DNA of 64,000 bases from Paenibacillus rhizophilus (GCF_003854965.1 NZ_RQPI01000008.1:62001-126000); one strand, 5' to 3'. Counted from the stretch's first letter, positions 25,857 through 33,812 are shown. The notes: generated by a model not told the origin, from the letters alone. Made by a program: numbers and translations.

Positions 25857-25952
25857 GCGATAGCTGTTTCCGGTCATAGACAGCTGCACCGGAGGAACTT
25901 CAAAAGTGGAAGCTCCGTCTTCCGGGCGTCTCCCAACCGAATAACAAAACAA

Positions 25953-25987
25953 ACAAACGCTTGGACCATGATGGCCCAAGCGTTTGT
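25953..25987. terminator. bidirectional terminator
   Basis: ACAAACGCTTGG and CCAAGCGTTTGT form a perfect 12-base-pair stem around an 11-base loop, with TATTTT to the right and an A-rich flank to the left. It separates the reductase gene from the converging flavoprotein gene. Confidence 0.88.
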
Positions 25988-26019
25988 ATTTTACTCAGTG
26001 AAAAGAGAAAGCTAATATC

Positions 26020-27564
26020 TTATTGTGCTTTTACAGATTCAGCAGCCTTAATACCCGCCTGGCGGCCGAAAATAATGATTTCGGCTACGGAGTTGCCGCC
26101 GATGCGGTTTTGGCCGTGCAGGCCGCCGGTGACTTCGCCTGCGGCGAAAAGGCCCGGAATCGCTTTGCCTTCTTTATTGAGCACTTCGGTGTTCGTGTTG
26201 ATCTTCACGCCGCCCATGGTGTAGTGGATGCCAGGGCCGATCTTGATGGCGTAGTAAGGCGCTGCGGACAAGTCGTTGTCCATTCCTGTAGTTCTGCCGA
26301 ATTCGGCATCTTTTTTATTTTTCACACTGCTGTTCCAAGTGCCCAGTGTCGCTTTAAGCTGATCCGCCGGAACGTTGATTTCTTTGGCTAGTGCTTCGAT
26401 GGTGTCGGCTGTTTTCACAAAGCCCATTTTTTCATACTGTTGAATCGCTTTGGCGCGGGATTTCACGCCGGAATCAAACACCAGATAAGCGGATTTTTCG
26501 GTAAGGGCATTGATAGCTGCCGTAACGTTGTCGCGGGTATCCAACTCGTTCACGAAACGCTTGCCGTCTTGGGCAACGAGGATGGCGCCTTCGCCGCGAA
26601 CCGCTTCCCCGATGAGGTAGGATTTTTCCTGTTGCACGGTCGGGTGGACCTGAATTTGATCCATATCCACGGTTGTGCCGCCAACGCTGAGAATCATCTT
26701 AATGCCGTCGCCGGTGCTGCCTGCTTGGTTAGTGGTCACATATCCTTTGAGATCTGGTCTGACTTCTTCAATCATTTCCTTGTTGGCCCCGAATCCGCCG
26801 GTTGTCACAATGACAGCATCGGAAGCAATTGTTTTTTCGTCAGTTTGGTTGAAGAGGACCTTCACGCCGTTAACTTTGCCGTCTGCTTGCGTAAGCTCCT
26901 TCACGTCGGCGTTAACAAAAAGCGGAATCCCTTGTTCTCTTACGTTCTTCACCAAACCTTTGACCAGGTATCCTCCGATCGCGGAGCCGTCTTCAGGACG
27001 GTGTGTGCGCTTTTCGTTCATTCCGCCGGTAATCGTGAGATTGTTCAATCGGATGCCGATGGAATCCAGCCAATCGATAGCACTTGCGGAATTGTCAACG
27101 AAGAAACGAAGCATTTTCTTGTCGTTGGTGCCATGGCCGCCTTTTAAGGTCTCTTCATAAAATAAATCATTGCTGTCCTTAATGCCTTGCTCTTGTTGGA
27201 ATTTCGTCTGCGAAGCGTTCATCCCCGAAGAGGATTTGGTCGTGTTCCCGCCGGCAACCGGCATTTTTTCGAAAATAACCGGGTTCTTGCCGTTCGCTTT
27301 GGCTTCAAGCGCGGCAGTCATACCGGCACCGCCCGCTCCGACAATGATGATATCGTATTTATCTTTCAGTTGATCGATCGGCGTATACTCGACTGTAGAC
27401 GCTCCCGAAGTGGCTTCAGCTGTTGCTTTGGCGGTTGGTCCCACAGTTGCTCCAGCAGATTCTTTGTTTTCGGTGTTGTTGCCCGCATTCCCGCTGCCGC
27501 ATCCCGCGATAACAAGCAGGACCGAGAGAACGAGAATAAGAGCCGGTAATACTTTCTTGTTCAT
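26020..27564 (-). CDS. extracellular flavoprotein lipoprotein, fumarate/urocanate reductase type
   Basis: A 514-residue protein with a lipoprotein signal peptide (lipobox VIAGC, Cys22), a low-complexity Ala/Thr linker to about residue 60, then the FAD-binding fold DIIIVGAGGAGMTAAL. The catalytic landmarks of soluble fumarate reductases are present: HPTVQ, GKRFVNELDTRD with the proton-donor Arg, IHYTMGGV, and GGLHGQNRIGGNS. So it probably reduces an enoate-type acceptor outside the cell. No heme motif and no separate FMN-binding domain are seen. The linker holds EATSGAST, close to the ApbE flavinylation pattern but not an exact match. A perfect Fnr-type box lies upstream (27777-27792). Confidence 0.9.
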   Translation of the reverse strand: MNKKVLPALILVLSVLLVIAGCGSGNAGNNTENKESAGATVGPTAKATAEATSGASTVEYTPIDQLKDKYDIIIVGAGGAGMTAALEAKANGKNPVIFEKMPVAGGNTTKSSSGMNASQTKFQQEQGIKDSNDLFYEETLKGGHGTNDKKMLRFFVDNSASAIDWLDSIGIRLNNLTITGGMNEKRTHRPEDGSAIGGYLVKGLVKNVREQGIPLFVNADVKELTQADGKVNGVKVLFNQTDEKTIASDAVIVTTGGFGANKEMIEEVRPDLKGYVTTNQAGSTGDGIKMILSVGGTTVDMDQIQVHPTVQQEKSYLIGEAVRGEGAILVAQDGKRFVNELDTRDNVTAAINALTEKSAYLVFDSGVKSRAKAIQQYEKMGFVKTADTIEALAKEINVPADQLKATLGTWNSSVKNKKDAEFGRTTGMDNDLSAAPYYAIKIGPGIHYTMGGVKINTNTEVLNKEGKAIPGLFAAGEVTGGLHGQNRIGGNSVAEIIIFGRQAGIKAAESVKAQ

Positions 27565-27743
27565 TGGTTAACCCCCCAGTTTTGAATCTCTTTTATTTAA
27601 GATGAAAGAAAGAACGAAACAAAAAAAGAAGGGAGCAACGGACGAAATGGGAAGTGAAGGAGCGCGAGCATGGCTTTAATCTCGGACTTCAAATCTTGTT
27701 TCGCTGCTACGTCCCTGGTCTTCAACATGTTTCTCTTTAATTC

Positions 27744-27758
27744 ATTATATTAAGTATA
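27744..27758 (-). promoter_or_regulatory. candidate -10 boxes of the flavoprotein gene
   Basis: On the minus strand TATACT (27758-27753) and TATAAT (27749-27744) lie downstream of the Fnr-like box. The first would put the transcription start near 27746-27743, about 39-42 bases from the centre of the box, the spacing at which Fnr-type activators work; no -35 box is needed there. Confidence 0.4.
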
Positions 27759-27776
27759 CCATTAAATTTGTTTATT

Positions 27777-27792
27777 TGTGAAGTATTTCACA
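27777..27792. promoter_or_regulatory. perfect Fnr/Crp-type site TGTGA-N6-TCACA
   Basis: TGTGAAGTATTTCACA matches the Bacillus Fnr consensus exactly, and a further T/A pair extends it to TTGTGAA-N4-TTCACAA. It lies 213 bases upstream of the reductase-like lipoprotein gene. Bacillus Fnr activates anaerobic respiration genes, which fits a terminal reductase. It could alternatively serve the divergent gene at 27965. Confidence 0.6.
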
Positions 27793-27964
27793 ATTATTTT
27801 GAAAGATCTTTTTGATAATTTTTCAGTGCGATTTTCAAAGCGGTGTACCCCCGAGGATTCTAAGATGGAGGAATGTTCATGCTTGACTTCCGGTAACAAT
27901 GATATACTTGATGGATACAGGCAAAAATGTAATAGGAATTCATCCAATTCAGCAGGGGGAATCT

Positions 27965-28396
27965 ATGAATATGAATGTTGAGAAAAATGAATTTAATTCG
28001 GAATTTAGTCATGTGAAATATATGCCGGAAGACAATATTGTATTTCTTACATGGAAAAAATTCTGCTGCTATGATGATTATAGAACCCCAACGACATTCG
28101 CTTTGGAATTGCTTAAGAAATACCCCAATAGTAATTTTGTCGTGGATGCGAGAAACGGATTTGAAGATGAACAAGAAGATGTGGAATGGGGATTTTCCGT
28201 ATTGCTTCCGGCTATGGCAAATACAGATTGTAAATATGTTGTGTTCATCATGAATGAAGTAAATGAAATAGAAGAAGAAATGGATATGTGGACGAAAGAA
28301 TTCATGAAGTATTTTACGGTGAAGAAAGTTAATTGTTATGAAGATGCGGTCAATTATCTAGCGGGAATAATGAACATCAATGCCGGTATCAGGTAA
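27965..28396 (+). CDS. conserved small protein, possibly SpoIIAA/STAS-like, function unknown
   Basis: A 143-residue cytoplasmic protein. ATG 27965 is chosen because GGGGGA stands 4 bases in front; upstream in-frame codons lack a site. The order of strand (NIVFLTWKKF), helix (TPTTFALELLKKY), strand (SNFVVDARNGFED), helix, strand (CKYVVFIMNEV) and helix suggests a SpoIIAA/STAS-like fold. DARNGFED is the most distinctive motif. The gene is clearly AT-rich. A regulatory or stress role is only a guess, and no partner kinase is present beside it. Confidence 0.6.
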   Translation: MNMNVEKNEFNSEFSHVKYMPEDNIVFLTWKKFCCYDDYRTPTTFALELLKKYPNSNFVVDARNGFEDEQEDVEWGFSVLLPAMANTDCKYVVFIMNEVNEIEEEMDMWTKEFMKYFTVKKVNCYEDAVNYLAGIMNINAGIR

Positions 28397-28478
28397 AATT
28401 CAGTACATATCCCTATGTGGAGTTAAATATTGGCGCATGTTAGAGGAAGTAAAGGGTCATGAGGAACGACTCGTGTCA

Positions 28479-28506
28479 TTGAATTATCCGTTCCTCGTGT
28501 TATAAT
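28479..28506 (+). promoter_or_regulatory. promoter of the antitoxin RNA
   Basis: TTGAAT (28479-28484) and a perfect TATAAT (28501-28506) with 16 bases between them, pointing at the region antisense to the holin-like toxin. The -35 box lies in the loop of an 8-base inverted repeat GAGGAACG/CGTTCCTC (28461-28468 and 28489-28496), which could bind a regulator or be incidental. Confidence 0.7.
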
Positions 28507-28512
28507 AAAGCC

Positions 28513-28655
28513 AGAAACTGCGTACAATGCAAAGAGAGCCGTGCTACCAACACGACTCCCCAAGCAATAGCCGCTTTTAAGGGCGGCGGCTTAACAGGTT
28601 AGGCCTCATGAAATAGACCGCTTCCTTTGACCAGGGCGGTCTATTTCTTTTTGAG
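28513..28655 (+). ncRNA. candidate type I antitoxin RNA
   Basis: An RNA of about 140 nucleotides is predicted between a strong promoter and a terminator, with no reading frame of note. It contains a stem-loop AGCCGC/GCGGCT (about 28568-28592) and ends in the hairpin at 28611-28646 followed by CTTTTTG. Its 3' end is antisense to the last codons and 3' untranslated region of the toxin gene on the other strand, the same convergent layout as txpA/RatA in Bacillus subtilis. The 5' end is predicted from promoter spacing only. Confidence 0.65.
28611..28652 (+). terminator. terminator of the antitoxin RNA
   Basis: AAATAGACCGC (28611-28621) pairs with GCGGTCTATTT (28636-28646), a perfect 11-base-pair stem, followed by CTTTTTG. 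The T run is on the plus strand, so it mainly ends the antitoxin RNA; the toxin stop codon lies in the stem. Confidence 0.82.
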
Positions 28656-28724
28656 GTAATTGAGCAGAGCAATAATGAACATGCCAAACATGAACATTAA
28701 AGACAGCGCTTGATAAACCTCCAC
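28641..28724 (-). CDS. holin-like type I toxin peptide, 27 residues
   Basis: A tiny frame starting at GTG 28724 behind a strong AAGGGAGGTGATGCCT site; an ATG two codons upstream (28730) touches that site and is less likely. The peptide begins MEVYQALSLMFMFGMF, continues as one hydrophobic helix and ends YLKKK. This is the pattern of the Bacillales holin-like toxins (Hol-Tox, TxpA/BsrG-like), which insert in the membrane and are silenced by an antisense RNA. The antisense promoter, RNA and terminator are all visible on the plus strand. Recognition is from pattern, without a database search. Confidence 0.8.
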   Translation of the reverse strand: MEVYQALSLMFMFGMFIIALLNYLKKK

Positions 28725-28787
28725 AGGCATCACCTCCCTTCCGGGAGACTAGCCGACCGCCCTTGCAAGCCTTCTATCGCTGCTGTG

Positions 28788-28796
28788 ATTATACCA
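28788..28796 (-). promoter_or_regulatory. extended -10 promoter of the toxin gene
   Basis: On the minus strand TGGTATAAT (TG-n-TATAAT) starts transcription near 28781, leaving a leader of about 57 bases before the toxin ribosome site. A clear -35 box is missing, as is common with an extended -10 element. Confidence 0.55.
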
Positions 28797-28992
28797 TGGG
28801 GGCATTATATTTAGGAAGATATTTACATGAGTATAGAACATAGGCAGTTTTCTGCCGTCATAACATCCGATCCCGAACTTGTGAGATCTTCAGTTGGACC
28901 CGTATGGACAAATTAAACCCATTGCCTGCTAATATCTCATCAAGGAGTAACTTCCGGCTCTAAAGAATGGCCACTCAAGTCGGATTCATTAC

Positions 28993-30066
28993 TCAACTCA
29001 AAATCCGCCGCAGCGTTTCATCACTGCGAAGCAGGCCCAGCGCCTTCTCGCGCATCTCCGGCAGATGCAGATACGTCCGGCGGGACGGCTTGATGGATGG
29101 GGCCAACGCAATCGCCCGTTCAAAATCCTCCCGCTTCATCCCAAGCGTCGCGACGAAATCAAAAAATCCGGTTTCACCGAGGAACTTCCGGACCCGCTCC
29201 ACTCGGTGCTCCTGCACGAGACACATCAGGTAAGAGGCTACGCCCACCTGAATTCCGTGCAGCTGCGGCCGCTCCACAATCTGGTCGAGGGCATGGGAGA
29301 CCAGGTGCTCGCTGCCGCTTGCAGGCGCGCTGCTTCCGGCAATCTCCATGGCAATTCCGGAAAGCGTCAGGGAATCCACAATTTCTTTTATAAAAAAGAA
29401 CTCGCGGATATCGGTATAGGGCATGCGCACAATGCTGTTTACCGATTTTTTGGCCATCATCACCGCGAAGTCGTTAACGCGGGTAGCGCCGCGGGATTCC
29501 TCGAACCGCCAGTCGAAAATCGCCGGGATTTTGGAGAGGATGTCCCCCAGTCCGCTGTAAAGGAACTGAATCGGCGAATTCCGGACAAGTCCAAGATCCA
29601 CCAAAATGCCGTAAGGCATCCGGGCCGGAACCGACGTGCGGCGCCCCTCCACATAAAGGGAACAGCCGGAGCTTGCAAAGCCGTCGTGGGCGACTGAAGT
29701 CGGCACGCTGATAAACGGCAGCCCGTTTAAAAACGCGATATATTTCGCAATATCCAGTCCCTTCCCTCCCCCGATTCCGACAACAGCTTCTGTACGAGCC
29801 GGAAGCGTGAAGGCGGTCTTCGCAATAGATTCAAGGCTGTTGTCCAGAACATCCCGGTTGTCCAGCACTTCAAGCTGCGCTTGCTCCGTCAACGATTGAA
29901 CAATTTGCGGCTCGCATAGAGGGCGAATGCCTTCGCCAAAGCAGAGGACAATGCGTGAAAACCCTGCCTTACAGAGCAGCGCTCCAAAATGGGAAAGAAC
30001 CTGGTCGCCAACCTCCAGAAGCGCAGGAATTGCGATTTCATGGGCCTGGCGCTTCACTCCGGCCAC
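28993..30066 (-). CDS. sn-glycerol-1-phosphate dehydrogenase family protein (EgsA/AraM-like)
   Basis: A 357-residue metal-dependent dehydrogenase. GIGGGKGLDIAKYIA (~97-111), PTSVAHDGFASSGCS (~122-136), and SGSEHLVSHALD (~250) match the glycerol-1-phosphate dehydrogenases, which reduce dihydroxyacetone phosphate to G1P. In Bacillus this G1P feeds heptaprenylglyceryl phosphate made by PcrB. It starts at GTG 30066, inside the end of the upstream HAD gene (13-base overlap), so the two are co-expressed. Other iron-type alcohol dehydrogenases are less likely because the SVAHDGFAS motif is specific to this group. Confidence 0.85.
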   Translation of the reverse strand: MAGVKRQAHEIAIPALLEVGDQVLSHFGALLCKAGFSRIVLCFGEGIRPLCEPQIVQSLTEQAQLEVLDNRDVLDNSLESIAKTAFTLPARTEAVVGIGGGKGLDIAKYIAFLNGLPFISVPTSVAHDGFASSGCSLYVEGRRTSVPARMPYGILVDLGLVRNSPIQFLYSGLGDILSKIPAIFDWRFEESRGATRVNDFAVMMAKKSVNSIVRMPYTDIREFFFIKEIVDSLTLSGIAMEIAGSSAPASGSEHLVSHALDQIVERPQLHGIQVGVASYLMCLVQEHRVERVRKFLGETGFFDFVATLGMKREDFERAIALAPSIKPSRRTYLHLPEMREKALGLLRSDETLRRILS

Positions 30067-30707
30067 CCTTTTTCTTTCAAATAGCCGGAAATGGCATGAT
30101 AATCGTCAACCGGCACATGACTGATTCCGTCCCGCGTCAGCAGATCGCGCAGCTCGCCTCGGGCAAAAGCGATGTCGGCCGCTTTGGCCGCTTCAAGGTC
30201 GGGCTCGCTGTCCCCGGCAAATAAAACCGTGCGGTAGCGTCCCCGCATATCCTCAAGCACCTTGCGTTTATCCAGCCCGAAAATCTCCGAGAAAAAAGGG
30301 TTTGAGGTGTCGGGAACAATCCGCAGCGCACCGTTTTCGTGTACGGCCGGCATGGAAATGACCGTAACATTCGGAATTTCAAGAGCCTGCAGGAGCCGCT
30401 CGATATACCATGACGTACCCGCGCTTACGATATAAAAGTCTCCCCCGCGCGCCTGAACCTCATGGACAAAATCAATCGCCCCCGGCGTGAGCGGGATTTT
30501 GCGGATCTCGTCCAATAGCTGCTCTTCCGTAAGATTAAGCTTGCCAAAAATATGGTTAAGAAACTCCACATTAATCTTCGTTGTTTTCTTCCAGTCCCGG
30601 TAAAATTGATGCCCCCATTCCGGGAAAAAACGGTCAATCATCAAATGATAAAAATCCCGCTGCGAAAGCGTGCCGTCAAAATCGGAGAGAAAAGCAAATG
30701 GTTTCAT
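30054..30707 (-). CDS. HAD family phosphatase (MtnX/SerB-like)
   Basis: A 217-residue HAD phosphatase. Motif I is SDFDGTLS with the nucleophile Asp near residue 9, motif II is IVSAGTS, and motif III/IV is FAGDSEPDLEAAKAAD. The cap is the small helical type of the phosphoserine phosphatase/MtnX group. ATG 30707 lies behind GGGGGTCAATAACA; an upstream start would add 16 poorly supported residues. Overlap with the glycerol-1-phosphate dehydrogenase gene suggests a shared pathway, perhaps removal of phosphate from a G1P-derived compound. No methionine-salvage gene is nearby. Confidence 0.87.
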   Translation of the reverse strand: MKPFAFLSDFDGTLSQRDFYHLMIDRFFPEWGHQFYRDWKKTTKINVEFLNHIFGKLNLTEEQLLDEIRKIPLTPGAIDFVHEVQARGGDFYIVSAGTSWYIERLLQALEIPNVTVISMPAVHENGALRIVPDTSNPFFSEIFGLDKRKVLEDMRGRYRTVLFAGDSEPDLEAAKAADIAFARGELRDLLTRDGISHVPVDDYHAISGYLKEKGWPE

Positions 30708-30864
30708 TGTTATTGACCCCCAAGCATAGTAGTATTTCACTTTTAAGATTACCATTCTTTTCTTTATTATTTATATGTCCTTATCCAGCCAGGATTAATC
30801 CAGGAGGCTGCCATGCTATAATTGATGAAATTATGGATATCTTCATAGATAGGGGAAAGACAGG

Positions 30865-31284
30865 ATGACGATACGATTGCGCGGGCATCATCTGCTCTGC
30901 CTGCTGGGATACCGTGGAATGGGATATTCCGCGGATTTTTGTGTGAACATGACGGAGATTTATGAGACTCTTCGAACCAAACCGGATACCGGGATCGAAA
31001 TTGTCACGGGTCTGGACGACATTTGCCGTGCATTTCCGCATGATCAAGAGAATCATTGTGACGGAACCGTGCATGAATTGGATCAGGCGGTTTTGGCCAA
31101 GCTGGGTCTTGCACCCGGTTTTCGGGGAGAGTGGCGGGAGGTATGCGGGTATGTAGCCAAGCAGGTGGAACCTTCCGACATCGAGCGTTTATGTGTCACC
31201 TGTCCGTGGAAATCATACGGGGTATGCCAGGATGGAGTGCAGCTTGTCAGGGAAGGCCGGCCGCTGCCCGAGATTAAACCATAG
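30865..31284 (+). CDS. DUF1284 family protein
   Basis: A 139-residue protein beginning IRLRGHHLLCLLGYRGMGYS, the signature of DUF1284. It has conserved cysteines (HCDGTV, VCGYV, CVTCPWKSYGVC) whose spacing near the C-terminus suggests a metal or iron-sulfur site; this is inference, as the family has no known function. It is divergent from the HAD gene. Its ATG overlaps a weak GACAGG ribosome site. The GNAT-nitrilase gene starts 98 bases downstream. Confidence 0.85.
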   Translation: MTIRLRGHHLLCLLGYRGMGYSADFCVNMTEIYETLRTKPDTGIEIVTGLDDICRAFPHDQENHCDGTVHELDQAVLAKLGLAPGFRGEWREVCGYVAKQVEPSDIERLCVTCPWKSYGVCQDGVQLVREGRPLPEIKP

Positions 31285-31382
31285 CCTTGGAAGCCATTTA
31301 TGTTTCTTTCCATGCGCAGGAGGATAAATTAACGGTAAAGAGCTGGATTGCAGCCCACCTTACAGACGAATGGGGAGTTACT

Positions 31383-32924
31383 ATGACGGATGACGGGCAT
31401 ATTTCACCATTTGAAAAAAAGATCATTATACGCAGAATTGAACGCAAAGATTTTGACGATATTATTGAGCTTCAGAAGGTATGTTTCCCGAGCATGAAGC
31501 CATGGAAAAAGAGTCAGCTCGAAAGCCATATCCGGATTTTTCCGGAAGGGCAGTTGTGTGTGGAGTACGATTCGCGCATTATCGGGTCTTGTTCGAGTCT
31601 GCTCGTCAATTTCAACGATTATTTGGAGCAGCATACGTATGACGAAATTACGGACAACGGCTATATTAAAAACCATAATCCAAACGGTGAAAATTTATAT
31701 GGAATGGAGGTTATGGTTCATCCGGACTTCCGCCGTATGAAAATTGGAAGACGGTTATACGAGGCCCGGAAGCGGCTGGCGGAGGAGCTGAATCTGAAGA
31801 GCATTATCGTCGGGGGCCGGATACCGGTTTACCATAAATACAGCGACAAGCTGAGCCCGCGGGAATATGCCGAAGAGGTGCTGCAGAAAAATATTTATGA
31901 TCCCGTTCTTACCTTTCAAATGATGAACGGCTTTACTCTGAAACGGATTATTACGGATTATTTGCCGGACGATAAGGAATCCATGACCTATGCGGCTCTG
32001 CTGGAGTGGAACAACATTGAGTATAAGCCGAAGAAATCCAGAATCCATAGTAAAATGTCTTTTCCCGTACGGATTTGCGTAGTGCAGTACATGATGAAAA
32101 AGATTGAATCCTTTGAGGAATTCGCCACGCAGTGCGAGCATTACGTGGATGTCGCGTCCGATTATAAATCCGACTTTGCCGTGTTTCCGGAGAATATAAC
32201 GATGCAGCTGCTTTCCTTTCTCGAAGAGAAGTCTCCGAGCCAGGCCGTACGCAAATTGGCGGAATTCACCCCGAATTATATGGAACTGTTCTCCGGACTG
32301 GCCGTTAAATACAACGTTAACGTTATTGGAGGATCCCATTTTGTCGAGCGAAACAACCGGATTTACAATGTAGCCCATTTATTCCGGCGGGACGGTACGA
32401 TTTCCGAGCAGACCAAGCTTCACATCACTCCCAATGAGCAAAAGTGGTGGGGAATCAACGGCGGGAATGATTTGGAGGTGTTCGATACCGATTGCGGGAA
32501 GGTTTCCCTTCTCCTCAGCAATGACATTGAGTTCCCTGAGGTTTCGAGAATTGTAGCTGAAGAGGGAGCGCAAATCATTTTCGTGCCGTATTGCGTGGAA
32601 GACCGCCAGACCTTCCTGCGGGTAAAATACTGCGCGCAGGCAAGAGCGATCGAGAACCAGGTGTTTGTGGTGACATCCGGAACCGTCGGAAACCTGACCC
32701 ACGTCGACAATGTCGATATCCAGTACGCGCAATCGGGCATTTATACACCGTCGGATTTCTCTTTTTCAAGGGACGGGATCGCCGGGGAATGCAGTGAAAA
32801 TACGGAAACCGCCATTATGGCGGAAGTGGATCTGGAAGTGCTGCAACGTTACAAAAAAACGAAGGACGTGCTGACGATGAGTGACCGGAGGACGGACATC
32901 TATTCGCTTCACGTCCGTTCGTAG
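31383..32924 (+). CDS. GNAT acetyltransferase fused to a nitrilase-like domain lacking the catalytic Cys
   Basis: A 513-residue fusion resembling Bacillus YhcX. Residues ~10-210 are a GNAT domain (IIIRRIERKDFDDIIELQK, then GMEVMVHPDFRRMKIGRRLY, the acetyl-CoA loop). Residues ~225-500 are a carbon-nitrogen hydrolase domain. The Glu (AVFPENITM) and Lys (QTKLHITPNE) of the catalytic triad are kept, but the Cys segment reads LLLSNDIEFPE, with Ser where the neighbour at 32937 has Cys in LTCYDIEFPE. ATG 31383 follows GGGGAG and fits the family start. The domain may bind rather than hydrolyse its ligand. Confidence 0.88.
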   Translation: MTDDGHISPFEKKIIIRRIERKDFDDIIELQKVCFPSMKPWKKSQLESHIRIFPEGQLCVEYDSRIIGSCSSLLVNFNDYLEQHTYDEITDNGYIKNHNPNGENLYGMEVMVHPDFRRMKIGRRLYEARKRLAEELNLKSIIVGGRIPVYHKYSDKLSPREYAEEVLQKNIYDPVLTFQMMNGFTLKRIITDYLPDDKESMTYAALLEWNNIEYKPKKSRIHSKMSFPVRICVVQYMMKKIESFEEFATQCEHYVDVASDYKSDFAVFPENITMQLLSFLEEKSPSQAVRKLAEFTPNYMELFSGLAVKYNVNVIGGSHFVERNNRIYNVAHLFRRDGTISEQTKLHITPNEQKWWGINGGNDLEVFDTDCGKVSLLLSNDIEFPEVSRIVAEEGAQIIFVPYCVEDRQTFLRVKYCAQARAIENQVFVVTSGTVGNLTHVDNVDIQYAQSGIYTPSDFSFSRDGIAGECSENTETAIMAEVDLEVLQRYKKTKDVLTMSDRRTDIYSLHVRS

Positions 32925-32936
32925 AGAGGACAGCTA

Positions 32937-33812
32937 ATGACACAACTTAGAATAGCCGTTATGCAGTATGGGCTGAGTCCTATCCAAACGGAAGCGCAGT
33001 TTTGGGACGGGCTGCAGTCCAGAATCGATGAGGCTGTGAAAGAAAAGGCCGATCTGCTTGTTTTTCCCGAGTACACGACGGCCCATTTGCTGTCCATCGT
33101 TCCCGCCATGAGCTATGAAGAGGCCTGCGGCTATCTGGACGGAATTACGGCGGTGTATCGCGACTTTTTCCAGTCTGCCAGCGCAAAATCCGGCATAGCC
33201 ATCTTGGCGGGAACCCATATTTGCAGGGATGAGCGACGGTTTGTGAACAAAGCGTCGCTGTTTTTCCCCGACGGCCGGGTGGAAACGCAAAACAAGCTTC
33301 ATCTGACTCCGGAAGAGCAGAGGGATTGGAAGCTTGGGTATGGGGATGGATTAAACGTGATTGGAACTCCGTGGGGTAAACTGGCGATTTTGACCTGCTA
33401 CGATATCGAATTTCCCGAGGCGGCCAGAATCGCGGCCGATAAAGGAGCAGAGCTTATCTTGTGTCCTTCTTATACGGAAGCAGCCAACGGATATTACCGG
33501 GTAAGGAATACGTGCCAGGCGCGCGCCATCGAAAACCAGCTGTTCGTCGCCTTGAGCGGGATTGTCGGAGAGTTGACGGAGAAGCGCTCTCAAGTAGACA
33601 GGGGATATGGTCAAGCAGGGCTATTTGCTCCCTGTGATTTCCCTTTTCCTCCGGATGGAGTGATAGGGGCGGGGGAGATGAATGAGAGCATGCTCGTATT
33701 TGCAACCGCCGACTTTACCATGCTTCGCGAGAACCGCGAACGGGGTACCGTCGCTCCGTTTTACGACCGCAGGCCTGCCCTGTACCGGAAAGAAAACGAA
33801 TCATTTAAATGA
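32937..33812 (+). CDS. carbon-nitrogen hydrolase (nitrilase superfamily)
   Basis: A 291-residue nitrilase-superfamily amidase with all three catalytic segments: Glu in LLVFPEYTT (~44), Lys in QNKLHLTPEEQ (~122), Cys in LTCYDIEFPE (~157). It hydrolyses a non-peptide C-N bond. It starts 12 bases behind the GNAT fusion gene and is related to that gene's nitrilase half along its whole length, including QARAIENQ, so one arose from the other. The two may work together, with this one supplying catalysis. A terminator follows. Confidence 0.92.
   Translation: MTQLRIAVMQYGLSPIQTEAQFWDGLQSRIDEAVKEKADLLVFPEYTTAHLLSIVPAMSYEEACGYLDGITAVYRDFFQSASAKSGIAILAGTHICRDERRFVNKASLFFPDGRVETQNKLHLTPEEQRDWKLGYGDGLNVIGTPWGKLAILTCYDIEFPEAARIAADKGAELILCPSYTEAANGYYRVRNTCQARAIENQLFVALSGIVGELTEKRSQVDRGYGQAGLFAPCDFPFPPDGVIGAGEMNESMLVFATADFTMLRENRERGTVAPFYDRRPALYRKENESFK

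Larger units (their letters stand above)
27565..27964. other. AT-rich divergent intergenic region
   Basis: 400 bases without a supported gene, markedly more AT-rich than the neighbouring catabolic DNA. It holds the Fnr-like box and -10 boxes listed separately. Short open frames on both strands have no ribosome site worth reporting. Confidence 0.5.
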
